In this document: piece by piece, positions 1 through 8,245 of the stretch
Layout: each line of letters starts with the position of its first letter
Numbering within the stretch: the stretch's first letter is position 1
From: Labedella phragmitis
GTDB lineage: Bacteria; Actinomycetota; Actinomycetes; Actinomycetales; Microbacteriaceae
Length of the DNA: 64,000 bases
Direction of reading: 5' to 3'
Assembly (NCBI RefSeq): GCF_004078635.1
Contig: NZ_RZNB01000002.1
Location: 62,001 to 126,000 of the forward strand
Program-made: the position numbers and the translations under genes
Notes under the pieces: model-generated
What the model was told of the DNA's origin: nothing
The model's database searches: none
The model's input: only the letters and a program-made list of their open reading frames with translations

Positions 1-677
1 CGCAGCGCTTCGGAGGGGTCGGCGACGTCGACGGCGGCTACTCGGTCGCGGAGGCGGCCGAGGACGTCCTGCGCATCCTCGACACGATCGGGCTGCCCTC
101 CGCGCACCTCGCGGGGCACTCGATGGGCGCGATCATGGCGCAGTACCTCGCGCTCGATCACGCCCACCGCGTGCGGAGCATCGTGCTGCTGTCCTCGATC
201 CCGGGACTCGATCCCGTCTACCTCTCGGCGGCGGAGGCCGCGACGGCCGAGAGCACGCCGGTGCCCGCCGTGGCGCTCGCGCGCGAGGACGCGATCGAGC
301 AGTTCGTCGGCTACCAGCGCTCGATGCACGCTCCGGCGTTCGAATTCGACGAGGAGGACGAGCGACGCCACGCCGCCCGCCAGATCGATCGCGGTTACGA
401 GCCGAACGGGTTCCTGCGTCACGGCGCCGCCCTGGTCCGCGCGACGGATCGCCTCGAGCGGCTCCGCTCCCTGTCCATCCCTGTGGCCGTGGTCCACGGC
501 AGTGAGGACACACTCCTGCTGCCGCTCGCCGCCGAGCTCACGGCCGAGGCCGTCCCCGGCGCCGAGCTCCGGATCTTCGAGGGCATGGGACATCGACTCG
601 AACGGGCGCTCTGGCCCGAGTACGTCGACATCATCGTGCGCACAGCGCGCCGAGCGACGGGAGGAACCGATGCGTGA
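1..677 (+). CDS. alpha/beta hydrolase, 5' truncated
   Basis: The reading frame is open from the window edge, so the N-terminus lies upstream. The visible 224 residues show an alpha/beta-hydrolase fold: the nucleophile elbow GHSMGA (Ser codon at 120), a later acid loop HGSEDTLL and a C-terminal GMGHRLE holding the catalytic His. The substrate cannot be told. The stop overlaps the start of the FMN-binding protein by 8 bases (ATGCGTGA), so the two are probably translationally coupled in one operon with the M20 peptidase. An internal ATG at 123 is not the start, because it falls inside the nucleophile motif. Confidence 0.9.
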   Translation, partial: QRFGGVGDVDGGYSVAEAAEDVLRILDTIGLPSAHLAGHSMGAIMAQYLALDHAHRVRSIVLLSSIPGLDPVYLSAAEAATAESTPVPAVALAREDAIEQFVGYQRSMHAPAFEFDEEDERRHAARQIDRGYEPNGFLRHGAALVRATDRLERLRSLSIPVAVVHGSEDTLLLPLAAELTAEAVPGAELRIFEGMGHRLERALWPEYVDIIVRTARRATGGTDA

Positions 678-1311
678 GAACGCCGACTACGCGATGACCG
701 ATCCCGACGAGGTGCGGGCGCTCATCCGCTCCGCGCCGTGGGCGACGATGGTGAGCGCCACGGCGGACGGGCTCGTCGCCTCGCACTACCCGTTCCTCCT
801 CGAGGAGGGGGACGACAGCGACGACATCACGGTCGTCTCGCACGTCGGACGCCCCGACGAGCGGCTCCACGAACTCGGCTCGCACGAGCTCCTCGTGATC
901 TTCTACGGCCCCTCCGGCTACGTCTCGCCGGGGTGGTACGACGTGCCGGCGGCCGTTCCGACGTGGAACTTCGCGACGGTGCACGCGTACGGCACACCCG
1001 AGATCCTGAGCGACGAGGAGAATCTCGCGGTGCTCGAGCGCCTCGTCGACCACTTCGAGAATCCTCTGCCGAATCCGTTCCGGATGCGACGCACGCTCGA
1101 GAACACCGCGTACGCGGAACGCATCGTGCACGGGACCGTCGGGTTCCGGATGCGCGTCTCGCGCGTCGTGGCGAAGGAGAAGATGAGTCAGGACAAGCCC
1201 GCCGAGGTCGTCGAGCGCGTCGTGACGGCGCTCGAGGCCCCCGGTCCCTACCGGAACGAAGCGCTCGCGGAGCGTATGCGGCACGTGCTCCTGACGGACC
1301 GATCCTCGTGA
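670..1311 (+). CDS. FMN-binding negative transcriptional regulator (PaiB-like)
   Basis: 213 residues, close to the PaiB family length. The N-terminal half has the split-barrel flavin-binding pattern (ASHYPFLL, SHVGRPDERLH, PTWNFATVHAYG). Family members bind FMN, and PaiB of Bacillus influences protease and sporulation genes; whether this copy regulates transcription or acts as a flavin enzyme is unknown. The ATG at 670 overlaps the end of the upstream hydrolase, and the stop overlaps the next start (GTGA), so the gene is the middle of a three-gene coupled operon. Confidence 0.85.
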   Translation: MRENADYAMTDPDEVRALIRSAPWATMVSATADGLVASHYPFLLEEGDDSDDITVVSHVGRPDERLHELGSHELLVIFYGPSGYVSPGWYDVPAAVPTWNFATVHAYGTPEILSDEENLAVLERLVDHFENPLPNPFRMRRTLENTAYAERIVHGTVGFRMRVSRVVAKEKMSQDKPAEVVERVVTALEAPGPYRNEALAERMRHVLLTDRSS

Positions 1312-2498
1312 GTGCGCGGCTCGACGCGTCGCCGCTCCTCGACGACCTCGTGGCGGTCCGGCGCCGACTGCACGCTCGAGCCGAAGTGGGACTCGATCTC
1401 CCGATGACGCAGGCTCTCCTGCTCGAGGAGCTCTCGGGCCTCGATCTCGAGATCACCCTCGGTCGCGAGCTGTCGTCGGTGACGGCGGTCCTGCGCGGCG
1501 ATCGGCCGGGCCCGGTCGTGCTGCTTCGAGCCGACATGGACGCGCTCCCGATCGTCGAGGCCACGGGGCTCCCGTTCGCCTCGACGACGGGGGCGATGCA
1601 CGCGTGCGGACACGACCTGCACATGGCGGGGCTGCTCGGCGCCGTCCGCCTGCTGCACGAGCGCCGACCCGACCTGCCGGGCACCGTCGTGGCGATGTTC
1701 CAGCCCGGCGAGGAGGGCTTCGCCGGCGGTCGGATCATGATCGAGGAGGGTGTGCTCGACGCCGCGGGGACGCGTCCCGTGGCCGCGTACGCCGTGCACG
1801 TGGATTGCGTGACCGATCGAGGAGACGTCGTGACGCGATCGGGCCCCATCATGGCGAGCGCGAGCGGGATGCGGATCCGTGTCGGCGGCACCGGCGGTCA
1901 CGCGGCGTTCCCCGAGCAGGCGATCGATCCGGTCCCCGTCGCGGCGGAGATCGTGCTCGCGCTGCAGAGCTTCGTCGCGCGTCGTGTGCCCGCAACGGAT
2001 CCCGCCGTGGTCTCGGTCACCCGCATCGCGACCGAATCGACGGCCGCCAACGTCCTCGCCACGGGCGTCACGATCGAGGTGAACATCCGCACGCTCTCTC
2101 GGGAGACGTTCGCGCTCGTGAGGGAGCGGCTCGCCCCTCTCGTCGTCGGCATCGGTACGGCGCACGGGTGCGAGGTGACGACCGAGTACATCGACTCCTA
2201 TCCCGTGACCGTCAACGATCCGGCGGAGACGGCGATCGTCCTCGACCTGCTCGACGAGCTCCGCGGCGCCGATCGGGTCGTGCGGATGCCCGCTCCCTCC
2301 ATGGCGTCGGAGGACTTCGCCTACGTGCTCGAGGAGGTGCCGGGGACCCTCGTCTTCCTCGGGGCGCGGCCGAGCGACGTCGCCGTCGCGGGAGCGCCCG
2401 GTATGCACTCGGATCACGCGGTGTTCGACGACTCGATCCTCGCCACGCACGCAGAGGTGCTCGCCGAGCTCGCTCTCGCTCGTCTTCGCCGCGATTGA
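1308..2498 (+). CDS. M20 family amidohydrolase / metallopeptidase
   Basis: 396 residues, typical of the hippurate / N-acyl-amino-acid amidohydrolase branch of M20. Metal and catalytic motifs are in order: RADMDALPI, MHACGHDLHMAG (metal His and Asp), QPGEEGFAGG (catalytic Glu), AVHVD, and C-terminal SEDFAYVLEEVPG and HSDHAVF. The middle third is the lid/dimerisation domain. It probably removes acyl groups from small N-acylated amino acids in the cytoplasm. The GTG start overlaps the preceding stop as GTGA, so it closes the hydrolase-PaiB operon. Confidence 0.9.
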   Translation: MSARLDASPLLDDLVAVRRRLHARAEVGLDLPMTQALLLEELSGLDLEITLGRELSSVTAVLRGDRPGPVVLLRADMDALPIVEATGLPFASTTGAMHACGHDLHMAGLLGAVRLLHERRPDLPGTVVAMFQPGEEGFAGGRIMIEEGVLDAAGTRPVAAYAVHVDCVTDRGDVVTRSGPIMASASGMRIRVGGTGGHAAFPEQAIDPVPVAAEIVLALQSFVARRVPATDPAVVSVTRIATESTAANVLATGVTIEVNIRTLSRETFALVRERLAPLVVGIGTAHGCEVTTEYIDSYPVTVNDPAETAIVLDLLDELRGADRVVRMPAPSMASEDFAYVLEEVPGTLVFLGARPSDVAVAGAPGMHSDHAVFDDSILATHAEVLAELALARLRRD

Positions 2499-2504
2499 CG
2501 CTCC

Positions 2505-2544
2505 CTGACCGAGGCCGCCGCGCCGCCGGTCGCGGCGGCGTCAG
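2505..2544. terminator. bidirectional hairpin between convergent genes
   Basis: CTGAC(2505-2509)...GTCAG(2540-2544) flank an inner stem GCCGCCGCG(2514-2522)/CGCGGCGGC(2531-2539). It lies between the stop of the M20 gene and the stop of the convergent DUF1653 gene. There is no strong U-run, as is common in high-GC actinobacteria. Confidence 0.55.
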
Positions 2545-2777
2545 GCGATGCGTCGGAAGCGGGGCCCGCTGTACCCGTCGCGATCCACGTGCTCGATGAA
2601 CATCGCGAGCGGCCGGACCCAGAACGAGTAATCGCCGTAGAGCGTGCGGTAGAAGACGAGCGCCTCGCCCGTCTCGGTGTGGGTGCCGACGCCGTGCACC
2701 TCGTAGCGGGAACCCGTGAAGTGCTCGTAGATGCCGGGGGAGACGGCGTCGTCGCTGGAGGGGGTCGCGTCGGTCAC
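2541..2777 (-). CDS. DUF1653 family protein
   Basis: 78 residues, matching the DUF1653 pattern: PGIYEHFTGSRYEVHGVG, then GEALVFYRTLYGDYSFWVRP and a C-terminal MFIEHVDRDGYSGPRF. Members are small cytoplasmic proteins of unknown function, sometimes fused to other domains. The gene stands alone, convergent with the peptidase operon and in the same direction as DUF2000 (gap of 84 bases). Confidence 0.85.
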   Translation of the reverse strand: MTDATPSSDDAVSPGIYEHFTGSRYEVHGVGTHTETGEALVFYRTLYGDYSFWVRPLAMFIEHVDRDGYSGPRFRRIA

Positions 2778-2861
2778 ATCGCCACCCTACCGATGCCGGC
2801 CCTCGAGCCAGCGGCGCACGCCCGGGTCGGTCGTCAACCTCTGACCCTCGCCCCGTGCGTC

Positions 2862-3332
2862 CTAGGGCAGCAGCGGAAGGCGACCGACGAGGCGGTCGAC
2901 CCGGTTCCGAGGCCCCACGATGCTCACCGCGAGGAGTTCGAGCGCCTCCGTGCCCGAGCCCGCGACCTCGCCGAGGTACTCGTCGTAGACCCGCGTCGAC
3001 TGCGCGGCCGCGGGCATGTCGGCGACGAAGACGTCCGCCGACCCCTCGGCCTTCGCGCGGATCGTGTGCAACTGCTCGGACGTGGCGCCGACGATGGTGC
3101 AACCGGCCCAGGGCAGGCCGGGGTGCGCCGAGCCGTCCGCGTCGATCGCGTCCGGTCCGAGCAGACCGGCGACCGCCGTGCTCGTCGCCGCCGCCACGCA
3201 CACCGCGGCGTTCACGGCGCGTCCGCCGGGGAGGCTCGAGTCCACCGCGACAACCCACTTGAGTCGGGCGGAACGGGTGGGGCTCGCGGTGTCGATCTCG
3301 TCGGGGAAGAAGCCGATCGTGCTGTTCGTCAT
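2862..3332 (-). CDS. DUF2000 family protein
   Basis: 156 residues resembling DUF2000: an N-terminal KWVVAVDSSLPGGRAVNAAV, AGLPW-type and CTIV segments, and a C-terminal NRVDRLVGRLPLLP. Function is unknown; the fold is related to peptidyl-tRNA hydrolase II in known members. The start has a good Shine-Dalgarno (GGAGG) a few bases upstream. It is divergent from the Lrp regulator and shares its short intergenic region, so it is a likely Lrp target. Confidence 0.8.
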   Translation of the reverse strand: MTNSTIGFFPDEIDTASPTRSARLKWVVAVDSSLPGGRAVNAAVCVAAATSTAVAGLLGPDAIDADGSAHPGLPWAGCTIVGATSEQLHTIRAKAEGSADVFVADMPAAAQSTRVYDEYLGEVAGSGTEALELLAVSIVGPRNRVDRLVGRLPLLP

Positions 3333-3343
3333 GCCTCCAGCTA

Positions 3344-3378
3344 TTCATACATACGAACCGCGATCAATTCGTCCGAAT
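3344..3378. promoter_or_regulatory. divergent control region with palindromes for the Lrp regulator
   Basis: Between DUF2000 and the Lrp gene are an imperfect inverted repeat TTCAT-N4-ACGAA (3344-3357) and a perfect one ATTCG-TC-CGAAT (3367-3378). The second overlaps the expected -35 region of the Lrp promoter. Autoregulation by the adjacent Lrp protein is the simple reading; it is an inference. Confidence 0.45.
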
Positions 3379-3388
3379 GAGTGCTCAC

Positions 3389-3394
3389 TACAAT
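3389..3394 (+). promoter_or_regulatory. -10 box TACAAT of the Lrp gene (leaderless)
   Basis: TACAAT is followed by exactly six bases and then ATG at 3401, which places the transcription start at or next to the start codon. This favours 3401 over the upstream in-frame ATG at 3377. Confidence 0.6.
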
Positions 3395-3400
3395 CGCGAT

Positions 3401-3895
3401 ATGCCTGACATCGACGAACTCGACGCACGGATTCTGACCCTCCTGCAGCACGACGCACGGATGAGCAATCGAGACGTCGCGAACGCCGTCGGGGTGTCGC
3501 CGACCACCGCGCTCGACCGAACGCGCGCGCTGCGGGAGGCGGGGGTGTTCACGGGCGCGAGTCTCGACGTGGAGCTCTCCTCGATCGGCCGGTCCGTCCA
3601 GGCGCTCGTGGCGGTCCGCATCCGGCCGCCGTCGCGGAAAGTCATCGAGGCGTTCCGGGACTGGGTGCGGGGGTTGCCCGAGACGATCGGCGTCTTCGTC
3701 ACGACGGGCGACCAGGATTTCATCGTGCACGTGGCCGTGCCCGACAACGACGCGCTCTACGCCTTCGTGATCGACAAGCTCACGAGCCGCCCGGAGATCG
3801 CCGACGTCCGCACGTCCGTCGTCTACGAGCACGTGAGGCGGAAGGTCGTCGAGCCCCACGCCGACGTCGTGCGGCCCGTCCGCCGCCGAAGCTGA
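3401..3895 (+). CDS. Lrp/AsnC family transcriptional regulator
   Basis: 164 residues. The N-terminal winged helix-turn-helix is clear (DELDARILTLLQHDARMSNRD, split here as DELDARILTLL and MSNRDVANAVGVSPTT), followed by a RAM-type ligand/oligomer domain (ALVAVRIRPPS, DFIVHVAVPDNDALYAFV). Such proteins form octamers that sense amino acids or related metabolites and repress or activate neighbours. The start at 3401 is chosen from the -10 box six bases upstream. It is divergent from DUF2000, a probable target. Confidence 0.9.
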   Translation: MPDIDELDARILTLLQHDARMSNRDVANAVGVSPTTALDRTRALREAGVFTGASLDVELSSIGRSVQALVAVRIRPPSRKVIEAFRDWVRGLPETIGVFVTTGDQDFIVHVAVPDNDALYAFVIDKLTSRPEIADVRTSVVYEHVRRKVVEPHADVVRPVRRRS

Positions 3896-3998
3896 CGCCA
3901 CCGTCAGTCGCTCGGGGCGGCCGTTCCGAACGGGTACGGCGTGGTTTTGACGACGACGGCCCCGGGTGCAACAGTTGCACGGGAACAAAGGGGGCGGC

Positions 3999-4802
3999 AT
4001 GACATCGGACGGGCAGTCGGCGGCGGTCGCGAGGGCCTCCATCGGTGCACTCATCGCCCTCGGCCTCGTCGCGGGTTTCCTGTCGGGGCTCTTCGGCGTC
4101 GGTGGCGGCATTATCGTCGTCCCGGCCCTCCTGCTCCTCGGCGTCGATCAGCGCCTCGCGGCGGGCAGTTCCGTCGCGGCCATCCTGCCGACGTCCGTGG
4201 TGGGTGCCGTGGGATATGCGATCTCCGGTCAAGTCGACTGGATCGCGGGAGTGCTCCTCGCCGTCGGGATCATCGCGGGCGCGCAGCTCGGGACGTACCT
4301 GCTCCCGCGCATTCCGCGGAACGCACTGTTCTGGGCGTTCGTCGTCTTCCTCCTCGTGGTGACCGTGAGTCTGTGGTTCTCGGTCCCCGAGCGCGGCGAT
4401 GCCATCGGGCTGAACGTGTGGACGGCCATCGCCCTCGTGCTCACGGGCGGCGTCACGGGAGTGCTCTCGGGCCTCATGGGCGTGGGCGGCGGCATCATCG
4501 TCGTCCCCGTGCTCATCGCGTTCTTCGGCGCCGGCGACCTCGTCGCGAAGGGGACATCGCTGCTCATGATGGTTCCCGGGTCGATCTCCGCGACGGTCGG
4601 GAACGCGCGTCGAGCGAACGTGGACTGGCGCATCGCCGCGCTCGTCGGTGGGGCGGCGTGCTTCGGGTCCCCAATGGGGATCGTCACCGCGACCGCCATC
4701 TCGCCGTTCTGGTCGAACATCGCGTTCTCGGTGCTCATGATCGCGGTCGTCGTGCAGCTCGTGGTGCGGCACGTCCGGTCGCGACGGTCCCGGCCCGCCT
4801 GA
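3999..4802 (+). CDS. TSUP (TauE/SafE) family sulfite/anion exporter
   Basis: 267 residues with about eight membrane segments built from two repeats, each carrying the family motif GVGGGIIVVP (near residues 30 and 160). TSUP proteins move sulfite, sulfoacetate or other small organic anions across the membrane; the substrate here is not evident. The ATG at 3999 has AAAGGGGG just upstream and is preferred over the in-frame ATG at 3966. It appears monocistronic. Confidence 0.9.
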   Translation: MTSDGQSAAVARASIGALIALGLVAGFLSGLFGVGGGIIVVPALLLLGVDQRLAAGSSVAAILPTSVVGAVGYAISGQVDWIAGVLLAVGIIAGAQLGTYLLPRIPRNALFWAFVVFLLVVTVSLWFSVPERGDAIGLNVWTAIALVLTGGVTGVLSGLMGVGGGIIVVPVLIAFFGAGDLVAKGTSLLMMVPGSISATVGNARRANVDWRIAALVGGAACFGSPMGIVTATAISPFWSNIAFSVLMIAVVVQLVVRHVRSRRSRPA

Positions 4803-4878
4803 GTCGAGCCACCTGCCCGCGCCCTGCCGGCGCTCTGTCGTGCTCCGCCCCGCGCGCGCACAGCGATGTAAAAAATCC

Positions 4879-4930
4879 TTGACGCCACGTCGAAAATAGT
4901 CGACACTGGGGATGTCAAACATTGCTGACA
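4879..4930 (+). promoter_or_regulatory. promoter with two inverted repeats before the membrane protein/XRE operon
   Basis: A -35-like TTGACG is at 4879-4884. A perfect inverted repeat GTCGA-N6-TCGAC (4889-4904) lies in the spacer region, and TGTCA-N8-TGACA (4913-4930) lies downstream, just before the GGGAGG ribosome site. The positions suit a repressor. The XRE protein encoded two genes down is the obvious candidate; this is inferred. Confidence 0.5.
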
Positions 4931-4946
4931 TTGTCGGGAGGATCCC

Positions 4947-5384
4947 ATGAGCGCTCACGAACGTTCCACGTGGCTGTACGGAGTCGTGGCGATCGTAGGG
5001 TACGTCACCTACGTCGTCGTGCTCCTCACCGTTTCGGGCGGCGGCCCGCTCGAGGACGCTCCGTACGAACCGCTCCTCATCGGCACCGTCGTCGGAGCGA
5101 TCGTCGTCGGGATCGTCGCGAACATCGTGCTCGGGATCGTGGCGGGGATGATCGGCGGGCGTGGCGCCGGCCGCGTCGACGTCCGCGACCAGGAGATCTC
5201 GCAACTCGGGGAGCGAGTCGGCAACGCGCCCCTGGTCCTCGCCGCACTCGGTGCTCTCGTGCTCGCGATCGTCGACGCCGACGCGTTCTGGATCGCGAAC
5301 GCGCTGTACCTCGGCTTCGTGCTCTCCGCCGTCCTCGGCACCGTCGCGCGGCTCGCGGTCTACCGGGGCGGGCTGCGCGCGTGA
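4947..5384 (+). CDS. four-helix membrane protein, DUF2178-like
   Basis: 145 residues with four hydrophobic helices: two near residues 10-30 and 42-68, then, after a polar loop (DVRDQEISQLGERVGN), two more near 80-100 and 105-130. Size, loop and coupling to a small XRE regulator match the DUF2178-like proteins of unknown function found in actinobacteria. GGGAGG precedes the ATG. The stop overlaps the regulator start as GTGA. No enzymatic motif is seen. Confidence 0.75.
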   Translation: MSAHERSTWLYGVVAIVGYVTYVVVLLTVSGGGPLEDAPYEPLLIGTVVGAIVVGIVANIVLGIVAGMIGGRGAGRVDVRDQEISQLGERVGNAPLVLAALGALVLAIVDADAFWIANALYLGFVLSAVLGTVARLAVYRGGLRA

Positions 5385-5602
5385 AGCCGACCCGCGTCAC
5401 CAACCGAGTCCGCGCCTTGCGTTTCGAACACGACGAGATGACCCAGGCGCAACTCGCGGAGCATCTCGGCGTCACCCGACAGACGGTCATCGCAATCGAG
5501 CAGGGACGCTACTCGCCCTCGCTCGAGATGGCGTTCCAGATCGCGAAGGTGTTCGGCGTCCCGCTCGACGACGTCTTCGCCTACCCGGAGGACGAGCGAT
5601 GA
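5381..5602 (+). CDS. small XRE-type helix-turn-helix regulator
   Basis: 73 residues, almost entirely one XRE domain: TQAQLAEHLGVTRQTVIAIE is the helix-turn-helix, followed by YSPSLEMAFQIAKVFGVPLD. This compact form (YozG/YgzD type) usually sits beside a membrane protein that it controls, as here. The GTG start overlaps the upstream stop. An ATG at 5599 overlapping its stop opens the frame of the next gene, so the oxidoreductase may be co-transcribed. The palindromes at 4889 and 4913 are candidate operators. Confidence 0.85.
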   Translation: MKPTRVTNRVRALRFEHDEMTQAQLAEHLGVTRQTVIAIEQGRYSPSLEMAFQIAKVFGVPLDDVFAYPEDER

Positions 5603-5667
5603 CGGCCGCAAGGGGAGCGCCGGACCCGGCCTCCGACCGGAACGATGCCACGCGAGAAGGAGTGACG

Positions 5668-6642
5668 ATGCGAGCAGTCGTGCAGGACCACTACGGGGAC
5701 GTCGACGTCCTGCGAGTCGACGAGAGACCGGTCCCCGAGCCGGGTGCCGGCGAGGTGCTCGTCCGGGTGGGTGCTGCTGGGCTCAACATGGCCGATTGGC
5801 ACCTCATGACGGGGAAGCCCTACCTGGCGCGCCTCGCCCTCGGACTCCGCCGCCCGCGCGCGACGACGCGAGGAGAGGACGTCGCCGGCACGGTCGAGGC
5901 CGTCGGCGAGGGGATCGATCGCTTCGCCGTCGGCGATCGGGTCTTCGGGTCGGCATCGGCTGCGTTCGCCGAGTTCGTGGTCGCCCGCGCCGACCGTCTC
6001 GTCCGCACTCCGGCCGCAGTGGACGATCGCGTCGCCGCGGCGAGCCCCATGGCGGGGTTCACGGCGCTGCACGCGCTGCGGGTCGCGTCGATCGACGCGC
6101 CGGTCGGCGACGTGCGTGTGCTCGTGACGGGGGCCGGGGGAGGAGTCGGCGGTTTCGTCGTGCAGTACGCGAGCGCCAGAGGGGCGCACGTCACCGCGGT
6201 CTGCAGCGCGGCGAAGGCGGACGCGGCTCGCGCCTTCGGTGCCCACGAGGTCGTCGACTACGCGAGTCGAGACATCACGCAAGGACCCGAGACGTGGGAC
6301 GTCGTCATCGACTTCGCCGGTGCTCGCCCGGTCTCGGCCTGGCGGAGGGTGCTCGCTCCCGGCGGTCATCTCGTCCTCGGCGGGGGCGAGGGCGGCAACC
6401 CGATCGTCGGTCCCCTGGATCGGGCCCTGCCCGGAGCGCTCGCCACGCTCACCCGCGCCGCTCGCGTCACGACGCTCCTGGCCACGACGAACCTCCCGGA
6501 CCTCGAACGGATCGCCGCGGATCTCGAGAGCGGCGTGCTTCGACCTCTCGTGGCCCGCGCCTACGGCCTCGACGAGGTTCCCCTCGCGATCGAGGACCTC
6601 CGGGGCGCGGTTCACCCGGGCAAGCTCGTCGTCGTCCCCTGA
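5668..6642 (+). CDS. NAD(P)-dependent quinone oxidoreductase-like MDR enzyme
   Basis: 324 residues of the zinc-independent medium-chain dehydrogenase/reductase family: an N-terminal GroES-like fold (EVLVRVGAAGLNMADWHLM, GEDVAGTVEAVG), then a Rossmann domain with GAGGGVGGFVVQYA. No zinc-ligand Cys cluster is visible, so it is probably a quinone or enone reductase using NADPH. The ATG at 5668 is preceded by GAAGGAG and begins at the family's usual MRAVVQ; an in-frame ATG at 5599 overlapping the XRE stop is an alternative. Confidence 0.85.
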   Translation: MRAVVQDHYGDVDVLRVDERPVPEPGAGEVLVRVGAAGLNMADWHLMTGKPYLARLALGLRRPRATTRGEDVAGTVEAVGEGIDRFAVGDRVFGSASAAFAEFVVARADRLVRTPAAVDDRVAAASPMAGFTALHALRVASIDAPVGDVRVLVTGAGGGVGGFVVQYASARGAHVTAVCSAAKADAARAFGAHEVVDYASRDITQGPETWDVVIDFAGARPVSAWRRVLAPGGHLVLGGGEGGNPIVGPLDRALPGALATLTRAARVTTLLATTNLPDLERIAADLESGVLRPLVARAYGLDEVPLAIEDLRGAVHPGKLVVVP

Positions 6643-6712
6643 GCGCGGTCCGGGCCGTCGACCTCGACCCGACGCCGCCCTCCTCCGCGCCATGCCGCGA
6701 GAGCGGGAGTGG

Positions 6713-6718
6713 AACACT
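6713..6718 (+). promoter_or_regulatory. -10 box AACACT of the uracil-DNA glycosylase-family gene
   Basis: AACACT is followed by six bases and the GTG at 6725, the same leaderless spacing seen at many other genes in the window. The -10 match is weaker than most. Confidence 0.4.
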
Positions 6719-6724
6719 GGGAGG

Positions 6725-7321
6725 GTGACCTCGCTCCTCGACCTCCGTGCCGAGATCGCCGCGCACCCGTCCAACGCCTGGGCGACGGAGCAGGGCTGGC
6801 GGCCCCTCGTCGTCGGCTCGCCGCGTTCGCGCGTGCTCCTCATCGGCCAGGCCCCCGGGCGACGGGCGCAGGAGAGCGGCATCCCCTGGAACGACGCGAG
6901 CGGAGTGCGGCTACGGTCGTGGCTCGGGGTCTCGGACGCCGAGTTCTACGACACCGAACGATTCGCGATCGTGCCTATGGACTTCTACTACCCGGGCAAG
7001 GCTCCCGCGAGCGGCGACCTGCCACCGCGGCGCGACGTCGCACCGCTCTGGCACCCGCGCATCCTCGCCGCGCTCACCGACGTGCGGCTCACGATCCTCG
7101 TCGGATCGTACGCTCAGCGGTACTACCTCGGGTCCCGGCGGGCACCGACACTCACCGAGACCGTGCGTCGTGCACCCGAGTTCCTGCCGTACTTCCCGGT
7201 CGTCCATCCCTCACCGCTCACCCTCGGCTGGCAAGCGCGCAACGCGTGGTTCGACACCGACACGATCCCGGCACTCCGCGCCCTCGTCGCCGCTGCGCTC
7301 GACGGCGACGCCGCTACTTGA
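6725..7321 (+). CDS. uracil-DNA glycosylase family protein
   Basis: 198 residues. Motif A, GQAPGRRAQESGIPWND, holds the water-activating region, and motif B, VHPSPLTLG, holds the catalytic His loop of COG1573-type glycosylases. FAIVPMDFYYPGKAPASGD is a further conserved stretch, quoted here in part. No iron-sulfur cysteines are seen. The protein probably removes uracil or related damaged bases. It overlaps tail-to-tail by 8 bases with the Fpg/Nei glycosylase gene, pairing two base-excision functions. The start is GTG 6725 or, less likely, ATG 6692. Confidence 0.8.
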   Translation: MTSLLDLRAEIAAHPSNAWATEQGWRPLVVGSPRSRVLLIGQAPGRRAQESGIPWNDASGVRLRSWLGVSDAEFYDTERFAIVPMDFYYPGKAPASGDLPPRRDVAPLWHPRILAALTDVRLTILVGSYAQRYYLGSRRAPTLTETVRRAPEFLPYFPVVHPSPLTLGWQARNAWFDTDTIPALRALVAAALDGDAAT

Positions 7322-8177
7322 GCAGTCGCGAGAGCACGCGGTCCGCGAGCGGTTTTCCGCGGGTCTGGCAGGTCGGGCAGTACTGCAGGCTCGAATCCGA
7401 GTAGGTCACCTGCCGGACGGTGTCGCCGCACACCGGGCAGGCCTCGCCCGTTCGCCCGTGCACGCGCATGCCGGACTTCTTCTCGCGCTTGAGCTCGGTG
7501 GCGTCGAGTCCGTCGGACCGTTCCACCGCGTCCTCGAGCGTGCTGCGCATCGCCGTGTAGAGCCGCGAGACGTCGTCCGGGTGCATCGATGCCGGCGCGA
7601 ACGGGGACATCCGGGCGACGTGGAGGATCTCGTCGGAGTAGGCGTTGCCGATTCCTGCGATGACCGCCTGGTTGCGCAGCAGTCCTTTGATCTGTGACCG
7701 ACCGGAGTGGGCGAGGATGTCCGCGAAGACCGCTTCCGTGAAGTCGTCGCTCAGGGGATCAGGGCCGAGCCGCTCGATACCGGGCACCTCGGAGGGGACA
7801 CGCACGATCGAGAGGGCGAGGCGCTTGGTGGTGCCCGCCTCGGTGATGTCGACGGCGCCGCCGCCTTCGAGGACGAGTCGCGCCGCGAGCGGGCCCGTGC
7901 CCGGCCGGCCCGTCGGTCGGTCGGGCGTCTCCTCGCGCCAGCGCATCCAGCCGCCCCTCGCGAGGTGGATCACGAGGTGCACGTCCCCGATGGCGAGGTC
8001 GAGGAACTTGCCGTGGCGGGCCACCCCGTGCACGGCGGTGCCGGCCAAGGCCGATGCCGGCGGATCGAACGTCTTGAGAGCGGCGAACGAGAAGACGTCG
8101 AGGCGAGCGACGACGCGACCACTCAGTCGTCTGTCGAGCGCTGTGACGAGAGCGTGCACCTCGGGAAGCTCCGGCAT
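7314..8177 (-). CDS. Fpg/Nei family DNA glycosylase
   Basis: 287 residues. The protein begins MPELPEVHAL with the catalytic Pro2 and Glu3; a conserved Lys sits in RHGKFLDL. The H2TH region is RSQIKGLLRNQAVIAGIGN, followed by YSDEILH. The C-terminal zinc finger has four Cys: CPVCG and YCPTC. It excises oxidised purines or pyrimidines and cuts the abasic site by beta-elimination. It is more Nei-like than MutM-like in several loops, so lesion preference is open. A CATCAT -10 box six bases before the ATG suggests a leaderless transcript. Confidence 0.93.
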   Translation of the reverse strand: MPELPEVHALVTALDRRLSGRVVARLDVFSFAALKTFDPPASALAGTAVHGVARHGKFLDLAIGDVHLVIHLARGGWMRWREETPDRPTGRPGTGPLAARLVLEGGGAVDITEAGTTKRLALSIVRVPSEVPGIERLGPDPLSDDFTEAVFADILAHSGRSQIKGLLRNQAVIAGIGNAYSDEILHVARMSPFAPASMHPDDVSRLYTAMRSTLEDAVERSDGLDATELKREKKSGMRVHGRTGEACPVCGDTVRQVTYSDSSLQYCPTCQTRGKPLADRVLSRLLK

Positions 8178-8183
8178 GTTCCC

Positions 8184-8189
8184 ATGATG
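8184..8189 (-). promoter_or_regulatory. -10 box CATCAT of the Fpg/Nei gene (leaderless)
   Basis: Read on the minus strand, CATCAT is followed by six bases and the start codon at 8177. Confidence 0.4.
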
Positions 8190-8245
8190 CGCCGAACCGC
8201 CGACACCCGCGAGAATCAGGACCCGCCGTGTCTTGCGCCGGTGCG

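Noticed and set aside
827-1891. Long open frame on the minus strand across the PaiB and M20 genes, Arg/Ser-rich
   Set aside because: It is a shadow of the plus-strand genes: its translation is low-complexity, it matches no family, and the plus-strand frames carry clear enzyme motifs. The same applies to many long Arg- or His-rich frames elsewhere.
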